From: Desulfobacter vibrioformis DSM 8776
Lineage (GTDB): Bacteria > Desulfobacterota > Desulfobacteria > Desulfobacterales > Desulfobacteraceae
DNA: 64,000 nucleotides
Assembly: GCF_000745975.1 (NCBI RefSeq)
Contig: NZ_JQKJ01000014.1
Location: forward strand, 55,613-119,612
Direction of reading: 5' to 3'
Below the pieces are notes generated by a model, which saw only the letters and a program-made list of their open reading frames with translations, ran no database searches and was not told the origin of the DNA. This document shows positions 26,435-34,968 of the stretch, piece after piece; position 1 is the stretch's first letter; each line of letters opens with the position of its first letter. The translations under genes were made by a program, and so were the position numbers.

Positions 26435-28261
26435 TACGGTAGCCCCGGGAATGGTGATGGTGAAACAGGTCCCCTTTCCGCGCCGGCTTTCCACCTCAAT
26501 GCGCCCGTTATGGTACTGGACAATATGTTTGACAATGGCCAGTCCCAGCCCTGTGCCGCCCTGGTCCCGGCTTCTGCCCTTATCCACCCGGTAAAACCGG
26601 TTAAATACTTTTGGCAGATGTGCCGCATCAATGCCCGGGCCCGTATCTTTGACCTGAATTTCTATATCACGGTCCTTGAGTTCTGCATGAATGGTAACAC
26701 ATGTCCCGTCATCGCTGTACTTGACGGCATTGTCCACCAGATTAAACACAGCCTGCTCCATGAGCATGGGGTCCACCATGCCGGCAAGGGTATCCGGGCA
26801 ATGCACTTCCATGGTTATTCCCCGATCTTGTGCCCTGTCCGCGCAGAACCCCACTGCCTTTTGGATCAGGCTGGCCAGAGGATGGGCCTCAAGCTGGATA
26901 TCGGTCCCTTTAAGGCGCTCCAGTCTTGCCAGGGCCAGAAGATCATTAATCAGGCGGATCATCCGGTTGACATTTTTTTCAATGATGCCCAGAAACCGGC
27001 TGTACTGGGCTGCGGTATCCTGATCTGCTGTATTCTGGGCTGACGGCGCACCGGGGCTGTCCGCCACCATCTGCAAAAGGGTCTCAATGAACCCTTTGAT
27101 CGTGGTCAAAGGGGTTTTTAATTCGTGGGAAACATTTGCCGCAAAATCCTTGTGCATGGTTTCAAGCAACCGGATCCGGGTGATGTCATGGAAAATGATC
27201 AGGGTGCCCATGCGCTTGTCATTGGCGTCATACAGGGCTGTGGAGTGAATATTGAGTACCATGCGCTCATCTCTGTCAATCACAATATCATCTTCCACAG
27301 GTTCACTGGTGGCAAGGGCTTTTCTAATGAATACCTGCAGATCATAATTTCTGGCCACCTCAAGCACATGCTTTGTTTTCAGCGTTTCCGGCGAGAAATC
27401 AAATATTTTGGCAGCAGCCTTATTGATGGTGATGATCTGCTCCTGGCCGTTAATGGCGATTACGCCTTCCTGCATACTGGTGTGAACCGCTTCAAGCTCC
27501 CGGCTGCGGTTCCTGACATCCATGATCTTTTTATTAAGTTCTGCGGCCATCAGATTCATGGACTGGGCCAGTTGGGACAGCTCTTCGGTATCCGGAGAAG
27601 GCAGGCGGTTGGTCAAATTGCCCTTGGAAAACTCCTGGGCGCCTTTGCGCATCTGCTCCACTGGATTGGTAATACGCCTTGAAACATACAGGCTTGCCAG
27701 GGCCGCGGCCATGGTGGTCAAAACCAGAACCAGGGAAATTGAATTCCGCATAGCCTCAACCTTGGCGTCGATATCCGAGATGGAGACCGCCGTACGGATC
27801 ACAGCGGGATCAGACCGGCTGTCAATAATGGGAAGGGCAATATACATCATGTTCTTATCAAGGGTGGGGCTGTAGCGTACGGCCAGACTTTTTTCACCGG
27901 AAAGTGCCGTCAAAATTTCAGGACGTTCCTTGTGATTTTCCATGGTCTCCACCCTGGCAAAGGAGTCGCCTATCACCTCCCCTGAATGTTGAATCACCGT
28001 AATCCGGGTCTGAATTTTTTCTCCCAGGTTTTTGCACAGGGCATCAATCTGCTGTGGCGACAACCCATCCACATACAAGGCCCGGGCAAACCGGTCCTGC
28101 ATCAAAGATGCCCTGACCATAAGTTCACGCTGGGTGGTTTCAAGAAAAAAGCTTTTGAAATAGCTGGTGGAATACCACGCTTCCACGGTCAGAGACAAAA
28201 GAATAATAACAAGAAATGATGGAAAGATCCGCCAGATTAATTTTGTTTTTTTACGATGCAT
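26429..28261 (-). CDS. phoR: PhoR-type sensor histidine kinase
   Basis: A ~610-residue membrane kinase: first membrane segment at about residues 10-30, a periplasmic or membrane-proximal sensor of ~130 residues, second membrane segment, HAMP (VSRRITNPVEQMRKGAQEF), PAS (MQEGVIAINGQEQIITINKA), HisKA with histidine in FAANVSHELKTPLTTIKGF, and HATPase (NLVDNAVKYSDDG, DTGPGIDAAHLPKVFNRF, GGTGLGLAIVKHIV). This matches the PhoR of phosphate control and it lies next to phoB and phoU. A TTG six codons upstream (28279) is an alternative start; neither has a clear ribosome binding site. Confidence 0.88.
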   Translation of the reverse strand: MHRKKTKLIWRIFPSFLVIILLSLTVEAWYSTSYFKSFFLETTQRELMVRASLMQDRFARALYVDGLSPQQIDALCKNLGEKIQTRITVIQHSGEVIGDSFARVETMENHKERPEILTALSGEKSLAVRYSPTLDKNMMYIALPIIDSRSDPAVIRTAVSISDIDAKVEAMRNSISLVLVLTTMAAALASLYVSRRITNPVEQMRKGAQEFSKGNLTNRLPSPDTEELSQLAQSMNLMAAELNKKIMDVRNRSRELEAVHTSMQEGVIAINGQEQIITINKAAAKIFDFSPETLKTKHVLEVARNYDLQVFIRKALATSEPVEDDIVIDRDERMVLNIHSTALYDANDKRMGTLIIFHDITRIRLLETMHKDFAANVSHELKTPLTTIKGFIETLLQMVADSPGAPSAQNTADQDTAAQYSRFLGIIEKNVNRMIRLINDLLALARLERLKGTDIQLEAHPLASLIQKAVGFCADRAQDRGITMEVHCPDTLAGMVDPMLMEQAVFNLVDNAVKYSDDGTCVTIHAELKDRDIEIQVKDTGPGIDAAHLPKVFNRFYRVDKGRSRDQGGTGLGLAIVKHIVQYHNGRIEVESRRGKGTCFTITIPGATVL

Positions 28262-28452
28262 GGAGATGTGTTGCCCCAAGAATGTTGTTTAGTGTTTGAA
28301 CAAAAAGTACCCATCTGCGGCGTTGCAGGAAAACTTGCCAAAGCATAAAATCGGGCCTCACAACCCTTAAGATTGACTTCGGCTTCAAATTTTCCAGGGC
28401 CTTGCATCTGGGCAATTTTTCATCCACACACGGACAGGCAATGGGTGCGGCC

Positions 28453-29142
28453 CTATTCCTTAAAACGGTATCCCACGCCCCGGACAGTTTCAATACAGGG
28501 TGAATAGGCACCCAGTTTTTTACGTAATCCTACGATAATAACATCAATGCTGCGCTCGGTCACGGCATAATTTTCACCGTGAATGGCATCCACGATCTGT
28601 CCCCGGGTAAACACCCAGCCCTTTTTCTCTGCCAGAAAGGAGAGAAGTTCAAATTCGGACAAGGTCAGCTCAATGATTTTACCTTCAATGGTGACCCTGT
28701 GTTTGGCCCGGTCAATGACCATATCCCCTTCCTGGCGAACACAAATCGGCCCTTCAGCAGCGTTTTTCTGGCGGCGACGCAGGATGGCACGAATTCGTGC
28801 AGTAAGCTCCCTTGGACTGAATGGCTTTGATATGTAATCATTGGCCCCCAGTTCCAGGCCGGTGACAATGTCTGATTCCTCGCCCTTTGCCGTGAGCATC
28901 ACAATGGGAATATCCGTGGTGGCATCGTTGTTTTTCAGATACCTGGTGACCTCAAGCCCGTCAATTCCCGGCAGCATAAGGTCCAGCACCATGAGATCCG
29001 GGCAGGAGTGTTTGGCAATTTTAATGGCCGCCTCCCCGCTCATGGCTTGAAGTATATTATAGCCCTCGCCCTTGAGATTAAATTTTATCAGTTCAAGAAT
29101 GTCTTCTTCATCATCAACAATCAATATGGTCTCTTTGGACAT
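28453..29142 (-). CDS. phoB: PhoB-type phosphate response regulator
   Basis: A 229-residue OmpR-family regulator. Receiver: ILIVDDEEDILELIKFNL, phosphoacceptor in LMVLDLMLPGIDGLE, lysine in DYISKPFSPREL. DNA-binding winged helix: LTLSEFELLSFLAEKKG and TERSIDVIIVGLRKKLG. With phoU upstream and phoR downstream, control of phosphate-starvation genes is expected. The ~190-base gap before phoR is longer than usual for this pair. Confidence 0.9.
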   Translation of the reverse strand: MSKETILIVDDEEDILELIKFNLKGEGYNILQAMSGEAAIKIAKHSCPDLMVLDLMLPGIDGLEVTRYLKNNDATTDIPIVMLTAKGEESDIVTGLELGANDYISKPFSPRELTARIRAILRRRQKNAAEGPICVRQEGDMVIDRAKHRVTIEGKIIELTLSEFELLSFLAEKKGWVFTRGQIVDAIHGENYAVTERSIDVIIVGLRKKLGAYSPCIETVRGVGYRFKE

Positions 29143-29190
29143 TTTTTATTTCCGTGTTATTTAATGATTAAAATCAGGTATGATTAAAAT

Positions 29191-29838
29191 TCAGGAATGG
29201 CGGATAATTTCGCCTTCTATCAGATAAATGACTTCCTCTGCAATATTTTTAGTGTGATCGCCCACCCGTTCAATATGCCTTGAAATAAGATACATATTGA
29301 TAATTTCCTCAACCTTTTCCGGATTCTTTCGTATGGCATCCTTCATGACATTGTAGGCGTCATTGCGCATGATATTGACCTCCTCGTCCATCTCCCGGAC
29401 TTTATATGCGAGATCTCTATTTAGGCTAACAAGGGCGTCCAGGCTGAGTTTAAGCATTTTTACCGCCTGTTCAGCCATGGCGGTGTAGTCATACTGAAAG
29501 GAATTTGAACTCCGGCCGCTTGTCTTGAACCGATGGGCAATGTTCACTGCATAGTCGGCAATCCGTTCAAGATCATTGTTGATTTTGATCACGGCAGTAA
29601 TCAGTCTCAGGTCTGTTGCCACAGGATGGTACAAGGCAAGGGTTTTCAGGCATTCCTCTTCGACCTCAACCTCCTGGGCATCCACCAGATAATCGGTTTC
29701 AATGATCTGGATGGCCTGGGCAAGATCGTTTGTCTTGACAGCATATATGGTTTTTTTGAACCGGTCTTCCACCAAGGCACCAAGGGATAGAATCTCCTTT
29801 TTGATCTTATGCATGGCCCGGGTAAGCTGGTTGGTCAT
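29191..29838 (-). CDS. phoU: PhoU, phosphate signalling regulator
   Basis: A 215-residue all-helical protein made of two PhoU repeats. Characteristic segments are SLGALVEDRFKKTIYAVKTND near the start, DLRLITAVIKINNDLERIADYAVNIA in the first repeat and ISRHIERVGDHTKNIAEEVIYL in the second, with the metal-cluster E/DxxxD motifs. PhoU links the Pst transporter to PhoR and prevents activation when phosphate is plentiful. No pst genes are in the window, so the transporter is encoded elsewhere. The gene starts a run with phoB and phoR. Confidence 0.93.
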   Translation of the reverse strand: MTNQLTRAMHKIKKEILSLGALVEDRFKKTIYAVKTNDLAQAIQIIETDYLVDAQEVEVEEECLKTLALYHPVATDLRLITAVIKINNDLERIADYAVNIAHRFKTSGRSSNSFQYDYTAMAEQAVKMLKLSLDALVSLNRDLAYKVREMDEEVNIMRNDAYNVMKDAIRKNPEKVEEIINMYLISRHIERVGDHTKNIAEEVIYLIEGEIIRHS

Positions 29839-29908
29839 AAATGTCCTTCACATTTTGATAAAATTAAGGATACAAGGATAAGTAATGTTAGTTTTTTACC
29901 CCGAAATC

Positions 29909-29926
29909 ATTAGAAATTGGTTAGAA
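29909..29926 (-). promoter_or_regulatory. Candidate Pho box upstream of phoU
   Basis: Read on the minus strand, TTCTAAC-CAAT-TTCTAAT is a pair of seven-base direct repeats with an 11-base period. PhoB boxes have this geometry (7 + 4), though the classical half-site is CTGTCAT. It lies about 70 bases upstream of the phoU start, where autoregulation would be expected. Confidence 0.4.
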
Positions 29927-29951
29927 TTGTATTAACGAGGGATTAATTTTA

Positions 29952-30392
29952 TTATAAAACATATTTCTCAAGATAGAGGATATTGCCCTTTTCATTATAA
30001 CTGAACCGGTCAAAATAGGTTTGCATGATACTCATCCCCCTGCCGTGGTCAGCCTCATCAGGTGCCACCTGATCCTTGACCTGCATCCATTCAAAACCCG
30101 GCCCCTGGTCGGAAATCTTCATACGGATCCACTGATCCCGGCTTATGTCAAGTTCCATGGAAACCAGTTTGCCCAAATCATATTTATTTCCATGGCGCAC
30201 GGCATTTGCCATGGCTTCTCGCAGGCCTAAATTCACGGCAAACAAGTGGGGGAAAAACTTTGGCCCCCTGGATTTAAGAAAAAGAAGCACTGCTGCACAA
30301 GCCGTATCAATATGTCCCATGGTGGAAGAAAACCGTATGAAGACACGGTCTTTCTCCTCTTTAATTTCAAAAACATCCAGAATACCAGGCAT
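29952..30392 (-). CDS. RsbW-like ATP-binding anti-sigma factor kinase
   Basis: A 146-residue HATPase_c_2 protein of the anti-sigma regulatory kinase type. The N box is in LREAMANAVRHGNKYD, and the G1 box in ISDQGPGFEW; a short G2 region GRGMSIMQTYFD follows. Such kinases bind and phosphorylate an anti-anti-sigma (STAS) protein. The ATG at 30392 has AGAGGTG five bases upstream and is preferred. It begins right after the stop of the PP2C regulator, so both belong to one partner-switching module; the STAS partner is not in this window. Confidence 0.8.
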   Translation of the reverse strand: MPGILDVFEIKEEKDRVFIRFSSTMGHIDTACAAVLLFLKSRGPKFFPHLFAVNLGLREAMANAVRHGNKYDLGKLVSMELDISRDQWIRMKISDQGPGFEWMQVKDQVAPDEADHGRGMSIMQTYFDRFSYNEKGNILYLEKYVL

Positions 30393-30394
30393 CG

Positions 30395-31510
30395 TCACAC
30401 CTCTATGCATAAAAGAACAATATCATCCTCGGGCATGGGATCGCCGTTAAAAAGGCGGGAAATAAGTATGTTCGGTACATCGGCAAGGTCAATTTTATCC
30501 ACCCCCTCAAACATGGATAAAAGTCCTTGCAGCCCTGTCACCCATGATATTTTCTTTTCTTTGGATTCCACCATGCCATCCGAATAGACAAAAAATCGGT
30601 CCCCTTGATTTACTGCAATTCTTTTCATGCCAAAGGAAGCATCGGAAAACATGCCCAGAATGTCGCCCTGAATTTTAATGAAAAAAGGTTTTTTCCCTTT
30701 GGGCATGTAAACCACAGGGGGATGGCCTGCATTCACCAGGGTCATGATTCTGGTGCCGCGATTCAGGTGCAGGTAGCACGCGGTGAGATATTTTTCCCTG
30801 GGCAGAATTTCCACGAGCACGTCATTGATCATTTTCATGCTCTCCCTGGGCGAATACACCGGGGTGCAGTTTTGGGCCAGAAGCGCCTTGACAGATGCGG
30901 TGGTGTACGAGGTTTCAATATCATGCCCCGAGGAATCCGCCAGAAAATACCCGGTGATCTGATTTGAAATATTTAAAATATCATAAAGATCCCCGCCAGC
31001 CTCTTCCAGGGGGCGGTAGAAAACACTGAATCCGGCATCGGGAAAGTCTTCGGGTTTAGGCAACATGGCGTTCTGGGCCCGGCTTACCTGGCGAAGCTTT
31101 CTGGCCTGATCCTGCACCAGGGAGTTGGTGGCAATGGAAAGTTTGAGGTGAATACGTACCCGGGCCAGGACCTCCTGGGAGTGAAAGGGCTTGAGGATAT
31201 AATCCACGGCCCCAAGTTCAAACCCCTTCAGCTTGACATCCACTTCGGACATCCCCGTTAAAAAAAGCACGGGGATGGTCACAGTGGCTGCATCATTTTT
31301 AAGCTTCTTAATAACCTCAAACCCGTCTTCACCGGGCATTTCAATGTCCAGCAGGATAAGGTCCGGATGTTCCTGGGCAGCGATACGCCTGGCATCAGGT
31401 CCATTGTCCGCCAAAAGGGTAATATACCCCTCCTTGGTCAGCACTTTTTTAATGAGTTTAAGATTCAACTGGTTGTCGTCAACCACAAGTATAGAATATG
31501 CGTCAGCCAT
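30395..31510 (-). CDS. Response regulator fused to PP2C-type (RsbU/SpoIIE) phosphatase
   Basis: A 371-residue protein with a receiver domain (ILVVDDNQLNLKLIKKVL, phosphoacceptor in LILLDIEMPGEDGFEV, lysine in DYILKPFHS) and a C-terminal SpoIIE-like phosphatase (RPLEEAGGDLYDILNI, LADSSGHDIETSYTTASV, NAGHPPVVYMP, DRFFVYSDGMVESK). Metal-binding aspartates of both phosphatase signatures are present. It should dephosphorylate an anti-anti-sigma protein when its receiver is phosphorylated. The open frame extends 96 codons upstream, but the HPt gene lies there; the ATG at 31510 is set by domain start. Confidence 0.87.
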   Translation of the reverse strand: MADAYSILVVDDNQLNLKLIKKVLTKEGYITLLADNGPDARRIAAQEHPDLILLDIEMPGEDGFEVIKKLKNDAATVTIPVLFLTGMSEVDVKLKGFELGAVDYILKPFHSQEVLARVRIHLKLSIATNSLVQDQARKLRQVSRAQNAMLPKPEDFPDAGFSVFYRPLEEAGGDLYDILNISNQITGYFLADSSGHDIETSYTTASVKALLAQNCTPVYSPRESMKMINDVLVEILPREKYLTACYLHLNRGTRIMTLVNAGHPPVVYMPKGKKPFFIKIQGDILGMFSDASFGMKRIAVNQGDRFFVYSDGMVESKEKKISWVTGLQGLLSMFEGVDKIDLADVPNILISRLFNGDPMPEDDIVLLCIEV

Positions 31511-31511
31511 A

Positions 31512-31832
31512 TCACTGGCCTGCCAGACTGCCTTCAAGCTCTTCCAAAAGGGCCTGCATTTCCAAAAGCAGCTCACCCAGGCCGTCAAGCCGGCCTGCCC
31601 GGGCCCGGTTTTCCATAACTGCAGCCGGTTCGGAAAGTCTTTCGAATCCCAGATTTCCGGCAGCCCCCTTGATGGAATGTGCCACAAAGGCAATGGATTC
31701 CAAATCATTATCCCGGATGCCCCGGCGGATCTTCTCCAGATCAGATGCCAGGGTCTTGGCCAGAAGCCGTCCCAGTTCTCCGGCCTCATGTGTATCAACG
31801 CCTATGAACGACTCAATATTATGAAAATCCAT
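31512..31832 (-). CDS. HPt-domain phosphotransfer protein
   Basis: A 106-residue four-helix HPt protein. The phosphorylatable histidine is in FVAHSIKGAAGNLGFERL, the standard HSIKGAAGN motif. It should carry phosphate between a hybrid kinase encoded elsewhere and the receiver of the downstream phosphatase, whose ATG is one base from its stop. The ATG at 31832 is chosen; an upstream in-frame ATG adds a hydrophobic stretch that does not belong to the domain. Confidence 0.85.
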   Translation of the reverse strand: MDFHNIESFIGVDTHEAGELGRLLAKTLASDLEKIRRGIRDNDLESIAFVAHSIKGAAGNLGFERLSEPAAVMENRARAGRLDGLGELLLEMQALLEELEGSLAGQ

Positions 31833-31917
31833 GAAATTACCTATAATGAAATAGTGATATAGGAAATGATATTTTAACATTCAAAAATATAAAAGATATA
31901 AACACGCTTGTAAATTC

Positions 31918-33030
31918 TTATTTCCTGCGATTTGAACAGGCGTCAGGATAGGTATCACAATAATTTTTCATGCAGCCGTCAACTGATTCTGCAGCCAGCA
32001 TGCCATGGACAATTGCCCTGGAAAGTGTATCTGCGGCGGTACTGCCGATTTTATTGATACTCACCGGAACATTTTTCAAATTTTGTAATTTATCAAGGCT
32101 GATTTTTTTCGTGGAAACAGCAAAAATAGTATCTCCGTCAAACATGGTATGAGAAGGCCGGATGGCTCTTGCCATTCCGTCATGGGCCATCTGAGCTATT
32201 TTTTGGGCTTGGGCCTTGGTCAAAGAGACATTGGTCGCAACAACGGCAATCGTTGTATTCCCGATTGGTGCGTCGTCTCCTTTGTCCATCAGTTGGCGCG
32301 ATTTTACCAGGGCATCTAAATTCGGCGGTTTCAATTCTCCGAATTCATTATCACGCTCCAGAAACCCTGCGTAAAATTCTCCGGTTTCAGGGTTGACCGT
32401 TGACCCCACAGCATTAACCGCCACGATGGCACCAACAATCACACCGTCACCCAGATCCGTGCTGGCAGTTCCAATGCCACCTTTAAGGCCACCCGACTGG
32501 GCACCAGTGCCTGCACCGACATTCCCTTGGGCAATAAGGCCATCTTTTGCGTTCAGACAGGCATTGTATCCAAAACCGGCATCCGGCCACACTTTAAAAT
32601 CAGTCCCGCATCTGCCCAGATCAAATAAAACAGCAGCCGGGACAATCGGAACCACGTTGCCTCCCCCTACAGGATATCCGATTTTCTGGGCCTGCAGGTA
32701 TTTCATAACCCCATCCGCGGAAGCCAGACCATATGCGCTGCCACCGCTTAGAACAATGGCATTGACCTCGTCAACCAGATTCGTGGGATTGAGCAGGTCG
32801 GTTTCCCTTGTCCCCGGCGCAGCGCCGCGAATATCAACACCTGCCACCGCGCCTTCTTTAACCAGAATAACCGTTGTACCGGTTAGCGCATCCATATCTG
32901 TATAATGGCCGATTTGAATCCCAGGAACGTCTGTTATTGCATTATTCAAAGTTAACGGTTGATCTGCCCGAGATACAACTGACAAACAAATAATAAGTAT
33001 AACAGCACCCATACAAGCTGAAAATTTCAT
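31918..33030 (-). CDS. P1-family (DmpA/NylC-like) N-terminal nucleophile peptidase, secreted
   Basis: A 370-residue protein with a signal peptide (hydrophobic residues 7-20, cleavage near SRA). The P1 peptidase core shows NAITDVPGIQIGHYTD, VDEVNAIVLSGGSAYGL and GNVGAGTGAQSGGLKGG, and the autoprocessing site is likely IGNTTIAVVATN, where the chain would be cut before threonine to expose the nucleophile. Family members are aminopeptidases or endo-type amide hydrolases (nylon oligomer hydrolase, beta-peptidyl aminopeptidase). Activity here would be periplasmic or extracellular. The gene appears to stand alone. Confidence 0.82.
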   Translation of the reverse strand: MKFSACMGAVILIICLSVVSRADQPLTLNNAITDVPGIQIGHYTDMDALTGTTVILVKEGAVAGVDIRGAAPGTRETDLLNPTNLVDEVNAIVLSGGSAYGLASADGVMKYLQAQKIGYPVGGGNVVPIVPAAVLFDLGRCGTDFKVWPDAGFGYNACLNAKDGLIAQGNVGAGTGAQSGGLKGGIGTASTDLGDGVIVGAIVAVNAVGSTVNPETGEFYAGFLERDNEFGELKPPNLDALVKSRQLMDKGDDAPIGNTTIAVVATNVSLTKAQAQKIAQMAHDGMARAIRPSHTMFDGDTIFAVSTKKISLDKLQNLKNVPVSINKIGSTAADTLSRAIVHGMLAAESVDGCMKNYCDTYPDACSNRRK

Positions 33031-33416
33031 AAATATTTTCCTTTTTTATTATGTATTATTAACTCAGTTAAGTGCCATTTCGATAACTTGTTAAAAGATC
33101 AGTCCATTTCCATCCTTAAAATAGAAGGCTTATTGCTAACGCGGAAAGAATAACCGCCAGCTGTCGGGCTGTCAATTCATAAAAACTTGATCATCAAGCA
33201 TGATGCGTTGATAAGGGGAACCTCTTCATTTTGCAGGACCATTCAGCCCCAGGTCAGAGCGTTTACAGTCCGTTTTTTGAATACCGGGAAGTCCTGCCGG
33301 CCCATGGCATTTTGAATGGATATCAGCGCTTTGACAATTTGTCCAGACACCTGTTATATAGCAGCCGTTGCCTAAATTTTTCTTCACCATTTTCATAAAA
33401 AAAAACGGACGCGCAT
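33031..33416. other. Divergent intergenic region between P1 peptidase and thyA
   Basis: About 385 bases. Near thyA a plus-strand frame from about 33211 to 33399 has a protein-like look (contains QSVYSPFFEYREVLPAHG) but no start codon with a ribosome binding site and no recognised family; it might be a gene remnant. No RNA gene or terminator seen. Confidence 0.4.
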
Positions 33417-34283
33417 ATGCAAGCCTATTCAAATATTGTCAGAAAAGTCCTTAACCAGGGACAGGTCAAGGAAAACCGCACCGGGGTAAACACCATTGCC
33501 ATTGCCGGGGCCATGTTTGAACATGACATGGCCCGGGGATTTCCATTGCTGACCACTAAATATGTGCCCTTTGCCCTTGTGGCCGGCGAACTGGAATTTT
33601 TCATCAAAGGCATCACGGATAAAAACTGGCTGCGGAGCAGAAACAACCACATCTGGGATGAATGGTGCTCACCGGCCAAGGTCGCCTACGGGCATGATGA
33701 TAAGACCAGAAAAAAGATGATGGACGAACGGGAACTTGGCCCCATTTACGGGTTCCAGTGGCGGCATTTTGGTGGCGGATATCAGGCGTGGGACAAGGCA
33801 CCGGTTCCCTCCGGAGTGGATCAGCTTAAAAACCTGGTGGCCACCCTGAAAACCAATCCCGATGACCGGCGGATGATCGTATCTTCCTGGAACCCCATGG
33901 ATCTGCACCAAATGGCCCTGCCGCCCTGCCACTACGGATTTCAGGTCACCGTGATCAACGGGCGGCTTAATTTGCTGTGGAACCAGAGATCCGTGGATAC
34001 AGCCCTGGGCCTTCCCTTCAACATTGCAAGCTACGGACTTCTTCTAACGCTTCTGGCTCTGGAATCGGGTTTTAAACCGGGCATGCTTGTGGGATTTCTG
34101 GGGGACACACATATTTATGAAAACCATGTGCAGGGACTGACGCAACAGCTTGAAAGAAAGCCATTTGCCCTGCCTGGCACCGAAACCACCACGTTTACCT
34201 CTATTTTTGACTGGCAGTACAAGGACACGGTTTTAACCGGCTACCAGCACCACCCGGCCATCCGGTTTGAGATTGCTGTTTAA
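33417..34283 (+). CDS. thyA: Thymidylate synthase (ThyA type)
   Basis: A 288-residue folate-dependent enzyme that methylates dUMP to dTMP with methylene-tetrahydrofolate. The catalytic cysteine is in LPPCHYGFQVTV; other signatures are ENRTGVNTIAIAG, NLLWNQRSVDTALGLPFNIASYG and FLGDTHIYENHVQG. It is slightly longer than the 264-residue enterobacterial enzyme. No good ribosome binding site is seen. Dihydrofolate reductase, which this enzyme type normally needs, is not adjacent. Confidence 0.93.
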   Translation: MQAYSNIVRKVLNQGQVKENRTGVNTIAIAGAMFEHDMARGFPLLTTKYVPFALVAGELEFFIKGITDKNWLRSRNNHIWDEWCSPAKVAYGHDDKTRKKMMDERELGPIYGFQWRHFGGGYQAWDKAPVPSGVDQLKNLVATLKTNPDDRRMIVSSWNPMDLHQMALPPCHYGFQVTVINGRLNLLWNQRSVDTALGLPFNIASYGLLLTLLALESGFKPGMLVGFLGDTHIYENHVQGLTQQLERKPFALPGTETTTFTSIFDWQYKDTVLTGYQHHPAIRFEIAV

Positions 34284-34315
34284 CAGCGATCCCGCATTTT
34301 ATTGTGTGAACACGG

Positions 34316-34420
34316 TCACAGCGCCATCATCCATTTCAGATACTTTTCAAGCTCATTGATTCCCAGGCCGTCTTCAAGTTTCTCTTCATAGATTGTGGGA
34401 GCCGGTTTTTTATCCGTCAT
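34316..34420 (-). CDS. 34-residue small protein downstream of a ribbon-helix-helix gene
   Basis: An ATG frame preceded by AGGAGTCACC, a strong ribosome binding site, encodes a 34-residue acidic-to-amphipathic peptide starting MTDKKPAPTIYEEKLEDG and ending KYLKWMMAL. It starts 16 bases after the stop of the ribbon-helix-helix gene on the same strand, so the two form a compact operon. I do not recognise the peptide. It could be a small regulator, toxin or a subunit partner; a functional tie to the neighbour is inferred from spacing only. Confidence 0.5.
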   Translation of the reverse strand: MTDKKPAPTIYEEKLEDGLGINELEKYLKWMMAL

Positions 34421-34436
34421 GGTGACTCCTCTACAC

Positions 34437-34649
34437 TTATCTGAAAATCAGCTGGCGAAATTTTTTGCTCTGATCCTCAATAAGAATCTTATTACCCTCT
34501 TTTAGTTCATCGCTGAGCAGCTTTTCGGTCATGATAGCCTTACGGATTACTTCAGTCATGGTTATACCATCTCTTGCTGCAAGCTGTTTCAGGGTTTCAA
34601 CAATGTTTTCAGGCAGATTGACTGATACACGGAGATCTTTATTTTTCAT
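34437..34649 (-). CDS. Ribbon-helix-helix (CopG-like) DNA-binding protein
   Basis: A 70-residue protein with a beta strand LRVSVNLPENIVETLKQLA followed by the second helix of a ribbon-helix-helix fold (GITMTEVIRKAIMTEKLL) and a C-terminal tail KKFRQLIFR. Such proteins are repressors, often antitoxins. No toxin of a known family follows; instead there is a 34-residue gene. AAGGAGTACTAAA lies before the ATG. Confidence 0.75.
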   Translation of the reverse strand: MKNKDLRVSVNLPENIVETLKQLAARDGITMTEVIRKAIMTEKLLSDELKEGNKILIEDQSKKFRQLIFR

Positions 34650-34968
34650 TTTAGTACTCCTTTTATATTGGTTCTGTGTGTATCATATGTCAATAATATC
34701 AACATGGAACGCGAATTGTCAATCCATAAGTAAATTATAATTAAGTCGATTATAATGAGCGTGGGATCACTGCAGAGTGTCCAGAAGGGTATTCACATAG
34801 CCAACGGTGGTCGCCTTGTTGTGGATATCGACTGTCTTTAAAAATAGGGAAAAGAAAATACAGGCTTAAGATAGTCCCTAAACCTGAAAAGCCCTGCAGA
34901 TTTTAAAGTCCGCAGGGCTTAAATAGGCGCCGCAGGTGCTTTGCCTCTAGTTTCTTGTCTCTAGTTTC
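34650..34968. other. Intergenic region with a short coding relic
   Basis: About 320 bases holding the terminator of the etf operon at its right side. On the minus strand around 34760-34840 a frame reads LKTVDIHNKATTVGYVN and ends LLDTLQ-stop, with codon use like a real gene but no start. It may be the tail of a lost gene. No other feature seen. Confidence 0.35.
34885..34921 (-). terminator. Rho-independent terminator of the etf operon
   Basis: On the minus strand AGCCCTGC pairs with GCAGGGCT around a ~14-base loop, followed by TTTTC. It lies about 50 bases downstream of the etfA stop. Confidence 0.75.

Noticed and set aside
30395..31798. Upstream extension of the response regulator-phosphatase frame
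   Set aside because: The first 96 codons are tryptophan- and proline-rich and overlap the real HPt gene in another frame; the domain starts at 31510.
33226..33432. 68-codon minus-strand frame overlapping the thyA start
   Set aside because: No ribosome binding site, runs into thyA, no recognisable similarity.
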